Positions 26,819 to 35,569 of a stretch of 64,000 bases of DNA are shown here, one piece after another. The stretch is from NCBI GenBank assembly GCA_963817785.1, contig CAWFPL010000008.1:620001-684000 (forward strand), written 5' to 3'. Under the pieces are notes generated by a model that was not told the origin of the DNA, did not search any database, and saw only the letters and a list, made by a program, of their open reading frames with translations. The position numbers and the translations under genes are program-made. Position 1 is the first letter of the stretch; each line of letters starts with the position of its first letter. This DNA comes from JAKALD01 sp963817785. GTDB taxonomy: Bacteria; Pseudomonadota; Gammaproteobacteria; Burkholderiales; SG8-39.

Positions 26819-28973
26819 GGACGAAGTGCAGGTAATCCTCGCGCTTGAGCTGGTCGGCGAGCGCCACCTCCCATGCGAGGTAGTCCTGCATCGCCTGCTC
26901 GATCTGCGACTGGCGGTCGTAGGGCCGGTAGTACACGTCGTCGGTCTCCGCCGCCATGCGCTGCGCGCCCTCCTCCAGCGCCAGACCCGCTTCGCGCCAG
27001 GCCCGGGTGCCGCCCTCGAGCGCGCTCGACGCAATCCGCGTGAGCTCGCGCGCGTCCGCGGCGGCCAGCCGCGCCAGCACCCCGTCGGGCGAGGTAAACA
27101 CCAGCCGCTGCGCGGCGCCTATTTTCGCCAACCCGTCTGCCAGGCGCGCGCGCACGGCGAACCATGCCCCCGGGATGTGGCCGTCGCGGTACTCCAGGCT
27201 GCTCGCGAGGTCGACTACGGTCGCGGCGCCCGAGGCAAGCAGCCGCTCGAGCGCCCGCGCGTCCACGCGCTCGACCGCCGCCTCCTCGAGCCCGAGCACG
27301 TTCGGCGCCCGCGCGCCGCGCTCGGTCAGCGCCGCCTCCGACGCCTCGAGCGCATACACCTCAGGCCAACCCATCTGGGCCAGCCACGAGGCGGTCATGC
27401 GCGCGCGCACGCCATCCGCGTCGGCGAGCACGACGCGCGCGTTGCGCACGGCGCAGTAGACATCCGTGGCCTGCACCAGCTGGCCCCCGGGCGCGCTCGC
27501 GAAGCCCGGCAGGTGCGCTGCGACGTATTCCTCGGGACTGCGCACGTCGAAGCAGAACGTGGTGCGGGTCGCGTCGGCGCGCAGGCGTTCGAGCCCTTGG
27601 GCGTCGAGCGCGCGCACGCCGTAGCGCTCCGCGACCCGCAGCGCCGCCGCGCGCGCGCGGGCGAGCGCCGCCGGACCGGGTGCCGGCGCCTGGCGCGTCT
27701 GGCCGTGTTCGAGCCCGAAGCCCGCCAGATGCCAGCCCATGGTGCCGTTCTGCAGCGCCACCACTTTGTTGGGCAGCCCGGCGTTGATCAGCGACTGCGC
27801 GCCGATGATCGAGCGCGTGCGGCCGGCGCAGTTCACCACCACCAGCGTTTCGGGCCGCTCGACCACCTCGTGCACGCGGTAGGCCAGCTCGGCACCGGGG
27901 CAATCGAGCGCCCCGGGAATGCTCATCACGCGATACTCGCTCGGCGGACGCGAGTCGAGGACCACCACGTCCTCGCCCGCGTCGAGCTTCGCCTTGAGCT
28001 CCGCGGCGCTGATGCGCGGCGTGGCCCACGAATGCTCGACGTGCTCGCCGAACGCCTTGCTCGGGACGTACACGCCCGAGAACAGCTCGTAGCCCTGCGC
28101 CCGCCATGCGCCGACACCGCCGGCGAGCACCGCGAGATTGCGCCAGCCGAAGCGGCGCAGCAGCGCCGCCGCGCGCTGCGCGAGGCGCTCGTCGTCGTCG
28201 CACAGCACCAAGCGCGTCGCACGCCGGGGCGCCAGCGCTTCGATCATCAGCTCGAGTCGGGAAAGCGGCGCGCTCGAGGCCGTCAGCAAGTGGCCCTTGG
28301 CGAACACCCCCTCCTCGCGCACGTCGAGCAGCGCGAGCTCGCCGCCGTCGGCGAGCATCGCGCGCAGCTCCGCGAGGCTCACCAGCGGCGACAGGACCGG
28401 CGGTTTTTCCATGAACACGCGGTAGCTGCCGCCCGCGCTGCCCTCGAAACCGATGCGGCCCGGGAGGTCCTCGAGCGTGTGGCCGTACAGATGCAGGTGC
28501 AGCGAGGGCTGCGTGCCGGTCACCTCGATGGTGTGAAAGTCCTCCGGCAGCAGCGCGCAGGCGTTGCCGCGGCGCACGGTGAGCTCGTGCGTCTTGCCCA
28601 GCGCGCCCGTGCCCGGCACCGAGCGGTCGTCGGTGCGCTGGTAGAAGACGTTGTGCTCGTCGCCGTACACGCCGGAGATGACTGCCCACGTTGTGTGGTT
28701 GTGCGGCGGCTGGGCCTTGCCCGGCAAGCCGGCCGAGCCGTACAGCGCGAAGCCGCCGTCGGGATCCTCGGCGAGATAGTAGAGGCCTCCCATTTTCCCC
28801 GCCGCCACCGGGAAATGCGGCGCGGGAAACAGCTCGCGGCGCGAGGCGAGCGCGATCAGCGCCTGCTTCACCTCATCGAGCCCGGCGCGCCCCGCGCCGC
28901 GCTGCGCGACGATGGCGCGCACGCGCTCGATCGTCTGCCCGATTGCCGCCGCACGCTCCTCCATCACCGCCAT
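26808..28973 (-). CDS. cupin (thiol-dioxygenase-like) protein with four rhodanese domains
   Basis: A 721-residue multidomain protein. Residues 55-190 form a cupin like cysteine dioxygenase: PPHNH gives His91 and His93, DFHTIE gives His147, and SLHLHLYG carries His159, His161 and Tyr163. Four rhodanese domains follow at about 200-295, 320-420, 455-550 and 570-665. Domain 2 has a full active loop CAGRTRS with Cys382; domain 1 has Cys258 in LCDDDERLA; domains 3 and 4 have no loop cysteine. It could oxidise a thiol and pass on sulfane sulfur. GGGAGG precedes the ATG at 28973. It is divergent from the CoA-transferase and thiol dioxygenase genes. Confidence 0.82.
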   Translation of the reverse strand: MAVMEERAAAIGQTIERVRAIVAQRGAGRAGLDEVKQALIALASRRELFPAPHFPVAAGKMGGLYYLAEDPDGGFALYGSAGLPGKAQPPHNHTTWAVISGVYGDEHNVFYQRTDDRSVPGTGALGKTHELTVRRGNACALLPEDFHTIEVTGTQPSLHLHLYGHTLEDLPGRIGFEGSAGGSYRVFMEKPPVLSPLVSLAELRAMLADGGELALLDVREEGVFAKGHLLTASSAPLSRLELMIEALAPRRATRLVLCDDDERLAQRAAALLRRFGWRNLAVLAGGVGAWRAQGYELFSGVYVPSKAFGEHVEHSWATPRISAAELKAKLDAGEDVVVLDSRPPSEYRVMSIPGALDCPGAELAYRVHEVVERPETLVVVNCAGRTRSIIGAQSLINAGLPNKVVALQNGTMGWHLAGFGLEHGQTRQAPAPGPAALARARAAALRVAERYGVRALDAQGLERLRADATRTTFCFDVRSPEEYVAAHLPGFASAPGGQLVQATDVYCAVRNARVVLADADGVRARMTASWLAQMGWPEVYALEASEAALTERGARAPNVLGLEEAAVERVDARALERLLASGAATVVDLASSLEYRDGHIPGAWFAVRARLADGLAKIGAAQRLVFTSPDGVLARLAAADARELTRIASSALEGGTRAWREAGLALEEGAQRMAAETDDVYYRPYDRQSQIEQAMQDYLAWEVALADQLKREDYLHFVRAA

Positions 28974-28984
28974 GAAACACCTCC

Positions 28985-29013
28985 CCATGCCGGGATCATA
29001 ACCGTAGGATAAT
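28985..29013. promoter_or_regulatory. divergent promoter region of the sulfur island
   Basis: The 76-base gap between the cupin-rhodanese gene and the CoA-transferase gene contains GATAAT (29008-29013) as a -10-like word on the plus strand and TATGAT (29000-28995) on the minus strand. Neither has a convincing -35 element, so an activator may be needed. No clear operator palindrome was found. Confidence 0.3.
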
Positions 29014-29049
29014 CGGCGCAAGACCCGATTTCACAAGCGAGAACCCTCT

Positions 29050-30177
29050 TTGCAACCCCTCTCCGGCATCCGCGTCATCGAGTTCTGCCAGATCGCCGCT
29101 GGCCCGTTCGCCGGCATGCTGCTTGCCGACCAGGGCGCCGAGGTGATCAAGGTCGAGTCGCCCGAGGGCGACGGCATGCGCGGCTGGCCGCCGCACACCG
29201 CGGGGTATTCCGAAAACTTCGCCTCGCTCAACCGCAACAAGCGCTCGGTGGTGCTGAACCTGAAGAATGCGGCCGATCTCGCCGCGGCGCGCAAGCTCTG
29301 CCTGTCGGCCGACGTGGTGCTGGAGAACTTCCGCCCCGGCGTCATGCAGCGGCTCGGGCTCGGCTACGACTCGCTCGCCGGGCACAAGCCTTCGCTCGTG
29401 TATTGCTCCATTTCCGCCTTCGGCCAGGAAGGTCCGCGCGCGCAGGAAGGCGGCTTCGACGTCACCCTGCAGGCGATCGGCGGCGTGATGAGCGTCACCG
29501 GCGAGCCGGACGGCCCGCCGGTGAAGTGCGGCGTGCCGCTCACCGACTTCGCCGCCGGCCTTTACGCCGCGTACGGGGTCGCCGCGGCGCTGCGCGAGGT
29601 CGCGCGCAGCGGCCGCGGGGCGCGCATCGACGTGCCGATGCTCGGCACCACGCTCGCCATCGGCGCGCTGCAGACCAGCGAATACTTCGGCAACCGGCGC
29701 GACCCGGTGAAGCTCGGCTCGGCGCACCCGAGAAACGCGCCCTACCAGGCGTTCCGCTGCAAGGACGGCTACTTCGTGATGGCCGCGGGCAACGACGACT
29801 TGTTCCGCCGCGCCTGCGAGGGAATCGGCCGGCCCGACCTGGCGGGCGACGCACGCTTCGCCACCACCGCCCTGCGGGCGCAGAACCAGACCGCGCTGAA
29901 GGAGCTCTGGGAGGCCGAGTGCGCCCGCTGGACGGCCGAGGAGTGCCTCGCGATCATGAGGAAGCAGGGAGTGCCCTGCGCGCCGATCAACAGTTATTCG
30001 CAGGCGCTCGCCGACCCGCAGGTCGCGCACTACGGCTGGGTGCAGCCGCTCGCGCTCCCCGGCGGCGCCGAGACCCGGACCTTCGTCTCGCCGCTCGGCC
30101 GGCCGCCGGCAATCGGCCGGCGCCCTCCGGCGCTGGGCGAGCACACCGAGGAAGTGCTGCAGGAGGTGAATCGATGA
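29050..30177 (+). CDS. family III (CaiB/BaiF) CoA-transferase
   Basis: A 375-residue CoA-transferase. LSGIRVIEFCQIAAGPFAGMLLADQGAEVIKVE is the family N-terminus, LNRNKRSVVLNLK follows, and GGFDVTLQAIGG contains the aspartate that forms the acyl-anhydride in this family. The start is a TTG at 29050, which places the conserved N-terminus directly at the beginning. The next gene, a thiol dioxygenase, overlaps by four bases. In 3-mercaptopropionate degradation a family III transferase charges 3-sulfinopropionate with CoA, and that role is inferred here from the pairing. Confidence 0.85.
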   Translation: MQPLSGIRVIEFCQIAAGPFAGMLLADQGAEVIKVESPEGDGMRGWPPHTAGYSENFASLNRNKRSVVLNLKNAADLAAARKLCLSADVVLENFRPGVMQRLGLGYDSLAGHKPSLVYCSISAFGQEGPRAQEGGFDVTLQAIGGVMSVTGEPDGPPVKCGVPLTDFAAGLYAAYGVAAALREVARSGRGARIDVPMLGTTLAIGALQTSEYFGNRRDPVKLGSAHPRNAPYQAFRCKDGYFVMAAGNDDLFRRACEGIGRPDLAGDARFATTALRAQNQTALKELWEAECARWTAEECLAIMRKQGVPCAPINSYSQALADPQVAHYGWVQPLALPGGAETRTFVSPLGRPPAIGRRPPALGEHTEEVLQEVNR

Positions 30178-30791
30178 GCGACATCGGGCGTTTGCGCAAC
30201 TTCGTGCAGGATATGACGCGGCTGGTGGAGGGCCACGGCGCCGAAGAGCCGCAGCTGCTCGACGCGGGCGAGCTGCTGCTGCGCCAGCTGATCACCCATG
30301 ACGACTGGCTGCCGGAGGCGTTCGCCGCGCCGTCGCGGGAGCACTACCGCCAGTACCTGCTTTACTGCGATCCGCTCGAGCGCTTCTCGGTGGTGAGCTT
30401 CGTGTGGCTGCCGGGCCAGCGCACGCCGATCCACGACCACACGGTGTGGGGACTGGTCGGCGTCATGCGCGGCGAAGAGCTGTGCGAGGAATACGCCCGC
30501 CCGGTGCCGGATCAGGCGATGCGCCAGACCGGCGCCCACCGCGTGCGCCCGGGTGACGTCGACCGCGTCTCGCCGCGCATTGGCGACATCCACGTAGTGT
30601 CGAACGCGGGCCACGACGGGGCGGCGGTCAGCATCCACGTCTACGGCACCAACATCGGCGCGGTGCGGCGGCACACCTTCGATCCGGCGAGCGGCGCGCC
30701 GCGCGAGTTCGTCTCCGGCTACCACAACGCGGTGACGCCGAACTTGTGGGACCGGTCCGCGGAGCCGGCTAACGCTAGAACTTCGGCTTGA
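30174..30791 (+). CDS. thiol dioxygenase, probable 3-mercaptopropionate dioxygenase
   Basis: A 205-residue cupin of the bacterial cysteine-dioxygenase family. The three iron ligands are His87, His89 (PIHDH) and His140. The Ser-His-Tyr triad is S153, H155, Y157 (SIHVY), and Arg166 is present. Gln60 in YRQYLL stands where true cysteine dioxygenases use arginine for the carboxylate, which marks the Gln-type group. That group oxidises 3-mercaptopropionate to 3-sulfinopropionate with O2. No cysteine is available for a Cys-Tyr cofactor. The ATGA overlap and AGGAGG site couple it to the CoA-transferase. It overlaps the convergent next gene by 17 bases. Confidence 0.85.
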   Translation: MSDIGRLRNFVQDMTRLVEGHGAEEPQLLDAGELLLRQLITHDDWLPEAFAAPSREHYRQYLLYCDPLERFSVVSFVWLPGQRTPIHDHTVWGLVGVMRGEELCEEYARPVPDQAMRQTGAHRVRPGDVDRVSPRIGDIHVVSNAGHDGAAVSIHVYGTNIGAVRRHTFDPASGAPREFVSGYHNAVTPNLWDRSAEPANARTSA

Positions 30792-31176
30792 AGGCCTCGT
30801 CGACGTCGACGCGCAGGCCGTTCACCAGGCGGTTGGTCTCGTTGGCGAGTCCCACCACGGCCATCAGCTCCATCAGCATCGCGTCGCTCATGCCTTTGTT
30901 GCGCGCCGCGGCGGTGTGCGAATGGGTGCAGTACTCGCAACCGTTGGTCGCGCTCACCGCGACGTAGACCATCTCCTTGACCAGCGGGTCGAGCGCACCC
31001 GGGGCCATCACCTGCTTCACGTTCTCCCAGGTGCGCGCGAGCAGCGCCGGGTCGTTGGCGAGCGCCTTCCAGAAGTTGTTGATCCAGTCGACGCCGCGCG
31101 AGCGCATGATGTCGTCGTAGATCGCCCGCACCTCGGGCGACGCCTCCGCGTACTCGATCAGCTTGACCAGGGCCAT
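30775..31176 (-). CDS. carboxymuconolactone decarboxylase/AhpD-like protein
   Basis: A 133-residue all-helical protein of the CMD/AhpD superfamily. The redox motif CEYC (Cys80, Cys83) with His87 in CTHSH matches the alkylhydroperoxidase AhpD type, in which the two cysteines reduce peroxides using a partner thiol system. ARTWENVKQVMAPGALDPLVKEMVYVAVSATNG is the typical helix pair before it. Its 3' end overlaps the thiol dioxygenase gene by 17 bases in a tail-to-tail arrangement. A protective role against peroxide is likely; the specific substrate is unknown. Confidence 0.85.
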   Translation of the reverse strand: MALVKLIEYAEASPEVRAIYDDIMRSRGVDWINNFWKALANDPALLARTWENVKQVMAPGALDPLVKEMVYVAVSATNGCEYCTHSHTAAARNKGMSDAMLMELMAVVGLANETNRLVNGLRVDVDEAFKPKF

Positions 31177-31253
31177 GGCTTCCTCCGTCGCTTGCGCGGG
31201 ATTATAGTAGCCGCTCGCGCCGATCCGGCGCGCAGATGCGACAGCGGAGCCTC

Positions 31254-31643
31254 ATGAAGATCACGAAATCCGATGCAGACTGGAAGAAGGAGCTCACCCC
31301 GACACAGTTCGAGGTGACGCGCCGCCAGGCTACCGAGCCCGCTTTCAGCGGCCAGTACTGGAACCACCACGAGGACGGAACCTACCGCTGCGTGTGCTGC
31401 GGCGCCGAGCTGTTCTCCTCGCGCCACAAGTTCGAATCGGGCAGCGGCTGGCCGAGCTATTTCCAGTCGCTCAGGGCCGAGAACGTGGCGACCCAGGACG
31501 ATCACAGCCATTCGATGCGGCGCACCGAGGTGCACTGCGCGCAATGCGGCGCCCACCTCGGGCACCTGTTCGACGACGGCCCGCAGCCTACCGGGCAGCG
31601 CTACTGCATCAATTCCGCCTCGCTGAAGTTCGAGCGCGGCTGA
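31254..31643 (+). CDS. msrB: peptide-methionine (R)-S-oxide reductase
   Basis: A 129-residue MsrB that repairs the R-epimer of methionine sulfoxide in proteins. Two zinc-binding pairs are Cys46/Cys49 (CVCC) and Cys95/Cys98 (CAQC). SGSGWPSYF carries the substrate tryptophan, and the catalytic residue is Cys118 in RYCINSASLKF. The ATG at 31254 has GGAG upstream; an in-frame ATG 18 bases earlier is less well placed. It begins a string msrB-yciB-bolA-parvulin that is common in betaproteobacteria. Confidence 0.95.
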   Translation: MKITKSDADWKKELTPTQFEVTRRQATEPAFSGQYWNHHEDGTYRCVCCGAELFSSRHKFESGSGWPSYFQSLRAENVATQDDHSHSMRRTEVHCAQCGAHLGHLFDDGPQPTGQRYCINSASLKFERG

Positions 31644-31725
31644 CTTCGCCCCCGGCGCGGGCGTCGGCGCGCTGGTAGAATCCCTCTCCCGGCGGGCAAT
31701 TGCCGCGCCGTACCCGGCCCAGCCC

Positions 31726-32277
31726 ATGAAGTTCCTGTTCGACCTCTTTCCGGTCATCCTGTTTTTCGTCGCCTTCAAGGTGGCGGGCATCTACGTCGCC
31801 ACCGCGGTCGCGATCGGCGCCACCATCGCGCAGATCGCCTGGGTGTGGATGCGCCGCCGCAAGGTGGAGCCGATGCTGTGGGTGAGTCTGGTGATCATCG
31901 TGCTCTTCGGCGGCGCCACGCTGCTGCTGCGCGACGATACCTTCATCAAGTGGAAGCCCACGGTGCTGTACTGGCTGTTCGCCGCGGCGCTCGCCGGTGG
32001 GGAGCTGTTCTTCCGCCGCAACCTGATGCGCGCGATGCTGTCGGAACAGATCCAGCTGCCCGATGCGGTGTGGACCCGGCTCAACCGCAGCTGGATGGGG
32101 TTCTTCGGCTTCATGGGCGGCGCCAACCTGTACGTGGCCTATCATTTTTCGACCGACCGCTGGGTGGATTTCAAGCTGTTCGGCGGCTTCGGGCTGATGC
32201 TCCTGTTCGTAGTGATCCAGGGGCTGTTCCTCGGCAAATACATGGACAGCGGCGTCTCGAACGGCGGCAAGCAGTGA
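31726..32277 (+). CDS. yciB: septation protein A / YciB family membrane protein
   Basis: A 183-residue inner-membrane protein with five to six helices. MKFLFDLFPVILFFVAFK and RSWMGFFGFMGGANLYVAY are hallmark segments of the YciB/IspA (intracellular septation) family. In E. coli YciB interacts with division and elongation proteins and affects envelope integrity. Its stop codon overlaps the bolA GTG start (GTGA), suggesting coupled translation. Confidence 0.93.
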   Translation: MKFLFDLFPVILFFVAFKVAGIYVATAVAIGATIAQIAWVWMRRRKVEPMLWVSLVIIVLFGGATLLLRDDTFIKWKPTVLYWLFAAALAGGELFFRRNLMRAMLSEQIQLPDAVWTRLNRSWMGFFGFMGGANLYVAYHFSTDRWVDFKLFGGFGLMLLFVVIQGLFLGKYMDSGVSNGGKQ

Positions 32278-32561
32278 CGCTCGAGCAGGACATGCGCGCC
32301 CGCCTCGCGACGCTGGAGCCCGAGCGGATCGAACTGGTCGACGAAAGCGCGCAGCACCAGGGTCACGCCGGCTGGCGCCCCGGGGGCAACACGCACTGGC
32401 GCCTGAGCATCGTGTCGCGCCGGTTCGCCGACCAGCCGACGCTCGCGCGCCACCGCATGATCTACCAGGCTCTGGGCGATCTGATGAACCATCCGATCCA
32501 CGCCCTGACCATCGCCGCGCGCTCCCCCGACGAGGCGCGCGCGGCGCAATCCGGCGCATAA
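32274..32561 (+). CDS. bolA: BolA-family protein
   Basis: A 95-residue BolA. The sequence RARLATLEPERIELVDESAQHQGHAG gives the start, and THWRLSIVSRRFADQPTLARHRMIYQALGDLM is the conserved helix-turn-helix-like core. HALTIAARSPDEA ends the fold. BolA proteins bind [2Fe-2S] clusters with monothiol glutaredoxins and influence envelope and iron homeostasis. The GTG start lies in a GTGA overlap with yciB. A frame open far upstream overlaps yciB and is not real. Confidence 0.9.
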   Translation: MTLEQDMRARLATLEPERIELVDESAQHQGHAGWRPGGNTHWRLSIVSRRFADQPTLARHRMIYQALGDLMNHPIHALTIAARSPDEARAAQSGA

Positions 32562-32590
32562 TGGCGCCGCCACCTCTCGAAAGGAAGCTC

Positions 32591-33409
32591 ATGAACCACC
32601 GCATGCTCGTCCGCGCCGCCCTGGCGGCCGTCCTGGCCTTGCCGCTGCTTGCGCTCGCGCAGAACGGCGCCAAGACGAAGGCCAAGGAAGCCCCCGGCAC
32701 CATCGCCACGGTGAATGGCGTCGCGATCCCGCAGCGCCTGGCCGACGTGTTGCTGCACGAGCGCGCCTTGCGCGGCCAGGCCGACAACCCCGAGCTGCAT
32801 ACGGCGATCAAGGAAGAGCTGATCAACCGCGAGCTCATCGCGCAGGCGGCGAAGCGCGCCGGCATCACCAGGAAGCCCGACGTGCAGGCCCAGATCGAGC
32901 TCGCGCGCCAGACCGTCGTCGTCGAAGCCTACCTGCGCGACTGGCTGGAGAAGCACCCGGTCACGGACGCGGAGGTGCAGAAGGAATACGACCGCAACAA
33001 GGCGCGCGCCGGCACCATGGAGTATCACGCGCACCATATCCTGGTGCCGACCGAGGCCGAGGCAAAAAGCCTGATCGCCCAGCTCGACAAGGGCGCCAAC
33101 TTCGAGGAGCTGGCGAAGAAGAACTCGACCGACCAGGGCAGCAAGGAGCGCGGCGGCGATCTCGGCTGGTACGTCCCGGCCGCGCTCGATCCGACCTTCG
33201 CCGCTGCCATGGTCAAGCTGCAGAAGGGCAAGTACACCGAGACCCCGGTGCACACGCCTTTCGGCTATCACATCATCCGCCTCGACGACACGCGTCCGGT
33301 CGAGTTTCCCCCGCTCGACAAGATCAAGCCGCGCATCGTGCAGCAGCTGACGCAGCGCGAGATCCAGGAGCTGATCAGCGGGCTGCGCGCCAAGGCGAAG
33401 ATCCAGTAG
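32591..33409 (+). CDS. periplasmic parvulin-type peptidyl-prolyl isomerase
   Basis: A 272-residue exported isomerase. A signal peptide is visible at residues 1-24, ending ALPLLALA before QNG. Residues 40-135 form a helical SurA/PrsA-like chaperone region. Residues about 140-235 are a parvulin domain, with AHHILVPTEAEAKSLIAQLDKGANFEELAKK and GGDLGWYVPAALDPTFAAAMVKLQKG as markers and TPFGYHIIRLDD closing it. It probably helps fold periplasmic or outer-membrane proteins. AAGGAA lies before the ATG at 32591; an in-frame ATG 30 bases earlier is less likely. Confidence 0.92.
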   Translation: MNHRMLVRAALAAVLALPLLALAQNGAKTKAKEAPGTIATVNGVAIPQRLADVLLHERALRGQADNPELHTAIKEELINRELIAQAAKRAGITRKPDVQAQIELARQTVVVEAYLRDWLEKHPVTDAEVQKEYDRNKARAGTMEYHAHHILVPTEAEAKSLIAQLDKGANFEELAKKNSTDQGSKERGGDLGWYVPAALDPTFAAAMVKLQKGKYTETPVHTPFGYHIIRLDDTRPVEFPPLDKIKPRIVQQLTQREIQELISGLRAKAKIQ

Positions 33410-33443
33410 CGGGCGCAGCCGCCCTCGCCGGCGAGGATCCACC

Positions 33444-34544
33444 GTGCCGAGGAAGAGCGTCAAGCGCATCGGCCTGGCGATCGTCGGCGCAGGCCGCGTG
33501 GGGCTGTTCCGCGGCGAGGTCGCGGCGCGCCACCCGCAGGTCGACTGGATCGGCATCGCGGAGAAGAATCCGCAGCGCGCCAGCCTGGTGGCCGAGAAAA
33601 TCGGCGCCGACTTCGTCACCGCCAATTACCGCGAGCTGCTGGCCCGCCCGGAGGCGAGCGCGGCGGTCATCTCCACCGACGAGCACCTGCACGTCGACCC
33701 GATCCTCGCCGCGATCGAGCACGGCCACGCGCTGCTGATCGAAAAACCGCTCGCCACGGAGCTGGCCGACTCGGCGCGCGTACTGGCGGCGATCGAGCAG
33801 GCCGGCGTCGACGCCGTGGTGGGCTACACGCAGCGCTTCCGGCGCCGCTGGCTCGCCGCCAAGGAAAAGGTGCGCACCGGGGCGCTCGGCGAGGTCACCC
33901 TCGTCACCTCGCGCGCCTTCATGAACCGGCTGGTGGCGATCGACAACTACCGGCGCACCAGCGATCCGAGCCGCATCTCGCCGATGGTGATCTCCGGCAC
34001 GCACGCGCTCGACGTCGTGATGTGGATGATGGAAGCCAAGACGCCGGTCGAGGTCTACGCACGCTCGGTGAGCAAGGCCCTCGGGCCGCAGTGGCGGGGC
34101 ATCGACGCGACCGCCGGCACGATCACGTTCTCCGACGGCAGCCTGTATCACGCGGTCATCTCCTGGGCGCTGCCGGTGGTCTGGCCCGGGGCGGTGTACA
34201 GCCTCGAGGTAGGCATCGTCGGCACCGAGGGCGTGCTCACGATCGACGACACGCATCGCGACATCGTGCTCGCGACCGAGCGCCCGCAGAGCGAAGGCTA
34301 CGCGCCGGACGCGGCGCGCCGCGTCGACTTCCTAGGCAGCTACCCGCCGGGCGACATCGCGCTCGGCGAGCTGCGCGGGCCGATGCGCGAGGAGACCGAG
34401 CAATGGCTCAATCGCGTGTCGCTCGGGCTGCCGACGCAGCATGCGAGCGCGCGCGAGGCGCACAACCGCCTGATGCTCACCAAGGCGTTCGACCTCTCGG
34501 CCGCGCGCAAGGTGGCGGTCGAGCTGCCGCTCGCGGAAGGCTAG
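33444..34544 (+). CDS. Gfo/Idh/MocA-family oxidoreductase (first of pair)
   Basis: A 366-residue NAD(P)-dependent dehydrogenase. The Rossmann motif AIVGAGRVG begins at about residue 12; STDEHLHVDPILAAIEHGHALLIEKPLA carries the EKP motif that places the catalytic lysine. GTHALDVVMWMMEA gives the His and Asp used in inositol-dehydrogenase-type enzymes. Family members oxidise or reduce sugars, cyclitols or related compounds. The start is a GTG. A second, related gene follows after ten bases, so both probably act on one substrate. Confidence 0.82.
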   Translation: MPRKSVKRIGLAIVGAGRVGLFRGEVAARHPQVDWIGIAEKNPQRASLVAEKIGADFVTANYRELLARPEASAAVISTDEHLHVDPILAAIEHGHALLIEKPLATELADSARVLAAIEQAGVDAVVGYTQRFRRRWLAAKEKVRTGALGEVTLVTSRAFMNRLVAIDNYRRTSDPSRISPMVISGTHALDVVMWMMEAKTPVEVYARSVSKALGPQWRGIDATAGTITFSDGSLYHAVISWALPVVWPGAVYSLEVGIVGTEGVLTIDDTHRDIVLATERPQSEGYAPDAARRVDFLGSYPPGDIALGELRGPMREETEQWLNRVSLGLPTQHASAREAHNRLMLTKAFDLSAARKVAVELPLAEG

Positions 34545-34554
34545 GGCCAAGCGC

Positions 34555-35553
34555 GTGCTGCGCGCCGCCGTGATCGGTCTGGGCTGGTGGGGCCAGACGC
34601 TGGTGCGCCTGCTGCGCGACAACCCCGCGATCACGCTCGTCGCCGCGACCGACATCGACCGCGCGCTCGCCGAGCGGCTCGTCGCCGGAACGGGCATGCG
34701 CGCGGCGCCGGACTACGACGCCGTGCTGCGCGACCCGCAGGTCGATGCGCTGATCCTGTGCACCCCGCACTCCGCCCATTGCGAGCAGGTGGTGCGCTCG
34801 GCACAGGCCGGCAAGCACGTGTTCTGCGAAAAGCCGCTCGCGCTGTCGCGCGAGGATGCGGTGCGTGCGGTCGCCGCCTGCGAGGAACACGAGGTCGTTC
34901 TCGGCATCGGGCACGAGCGCCGCTTCGAGCCGCCGATCCTCGAGCTGCGCCGCATCTTCGACTCGGGCGCGCTCGGCACGGCGCTGCAGATCGAGGCCAA
35001 CTTCAGCCAGGACAAGTTCCTGTCGCTGGCGGCTGACAACTGGCGGCTCTCGGGAAAGGAAGCTCCCGCCGGCCCGCTCACCGCGACCGGCATTCACCTG
35101 CTCGACCTCGCCGTGAGCCTGCTCGGGCCCGCGGACCACGTCTACGCGACCGTGCGCCAGCTCGGCAGTCAGCTCGCGAACGGCGACGCGCTCGCGATCC
35201 TGGCGCAGTTCAGGAGCGGCGCCGCGGCGCTGGTGAGCGCCATGCTCGCCACGCCCTTCGAGGGCCGCTTCGCCCTCTACGGCAGCCAGGGCTGGGCCGA
35301 GGTGCGCGACAAGAGCCATCCCGAGGCGCCCAGCGGCTGGACCCTGACCGTCTGCGAGCGCGGCAGGCCGCGCGTCGTGCGCGAGTTTCCCCCCGCGCCC
35401 GCAGTAGTCGCCAACCTGGAGGCGTTCGCGCGCGCCGCGGCCGGCGGCGAGCCGTACCCTGTCCCGCACCGGCAGATGATCGACAACGTCGCGCTGCTGG
35501 AAGCGACCGCCGCATCGGCGCGCAGCGGACAGATCGCGCGCGTGCCGGCGTGA
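34555..35553 (+). CDS. Gfo/Idh/MocA-family oxidoreductase (second of pair)
   Basis: A 332-residue dehydrogenase of the same family as its upstream neighbour. LRAAVIGLGWWGQTLV is the Rossmann start; TPHSAHCEQVVRSAQAGKHVFCEKPLA has the EKP motif; ATGIHLLDLAVSLLGP gives the catalytic His/Asp region. The start is a GTG at 34555, ten bases after the previous stop. Two tandem Gfo/Idh/MocA genes often handle a sugar acid or cyclitol in successive redox steps. The substrate is not known. Confidence 0.82.
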   Translation: MLRAAVIGLGWWGQTLVRLLRDNPAITLVAATDIDRALAERLVAGTGMRAAPDYDAVLRDPQVDALILCTPHSAHCEQVVRSAQAGKHVFCEKPLALSREDAVRAVAACEEHEVVLGIGHERRFEPPILELRRIFDSGALGTALQIEANFSQDKFLSLAADNWRLSGKEAPAGPLTATGIHLLDLAVSLLGPADHVYATVRQLGSQLANGDALAILAQFRSGAAALVSAMLATPFEGRFALYGSQGWAEVRDKSHPEAPSGWTLTVCERGRPRVVREFPPAPAVVANLEAFARAAAGGEPYPVPHRQMIDNVALLEATAASARSGQIARVPA

Positions 35554-35569
35554 TCCCGAACGCGGGCTC

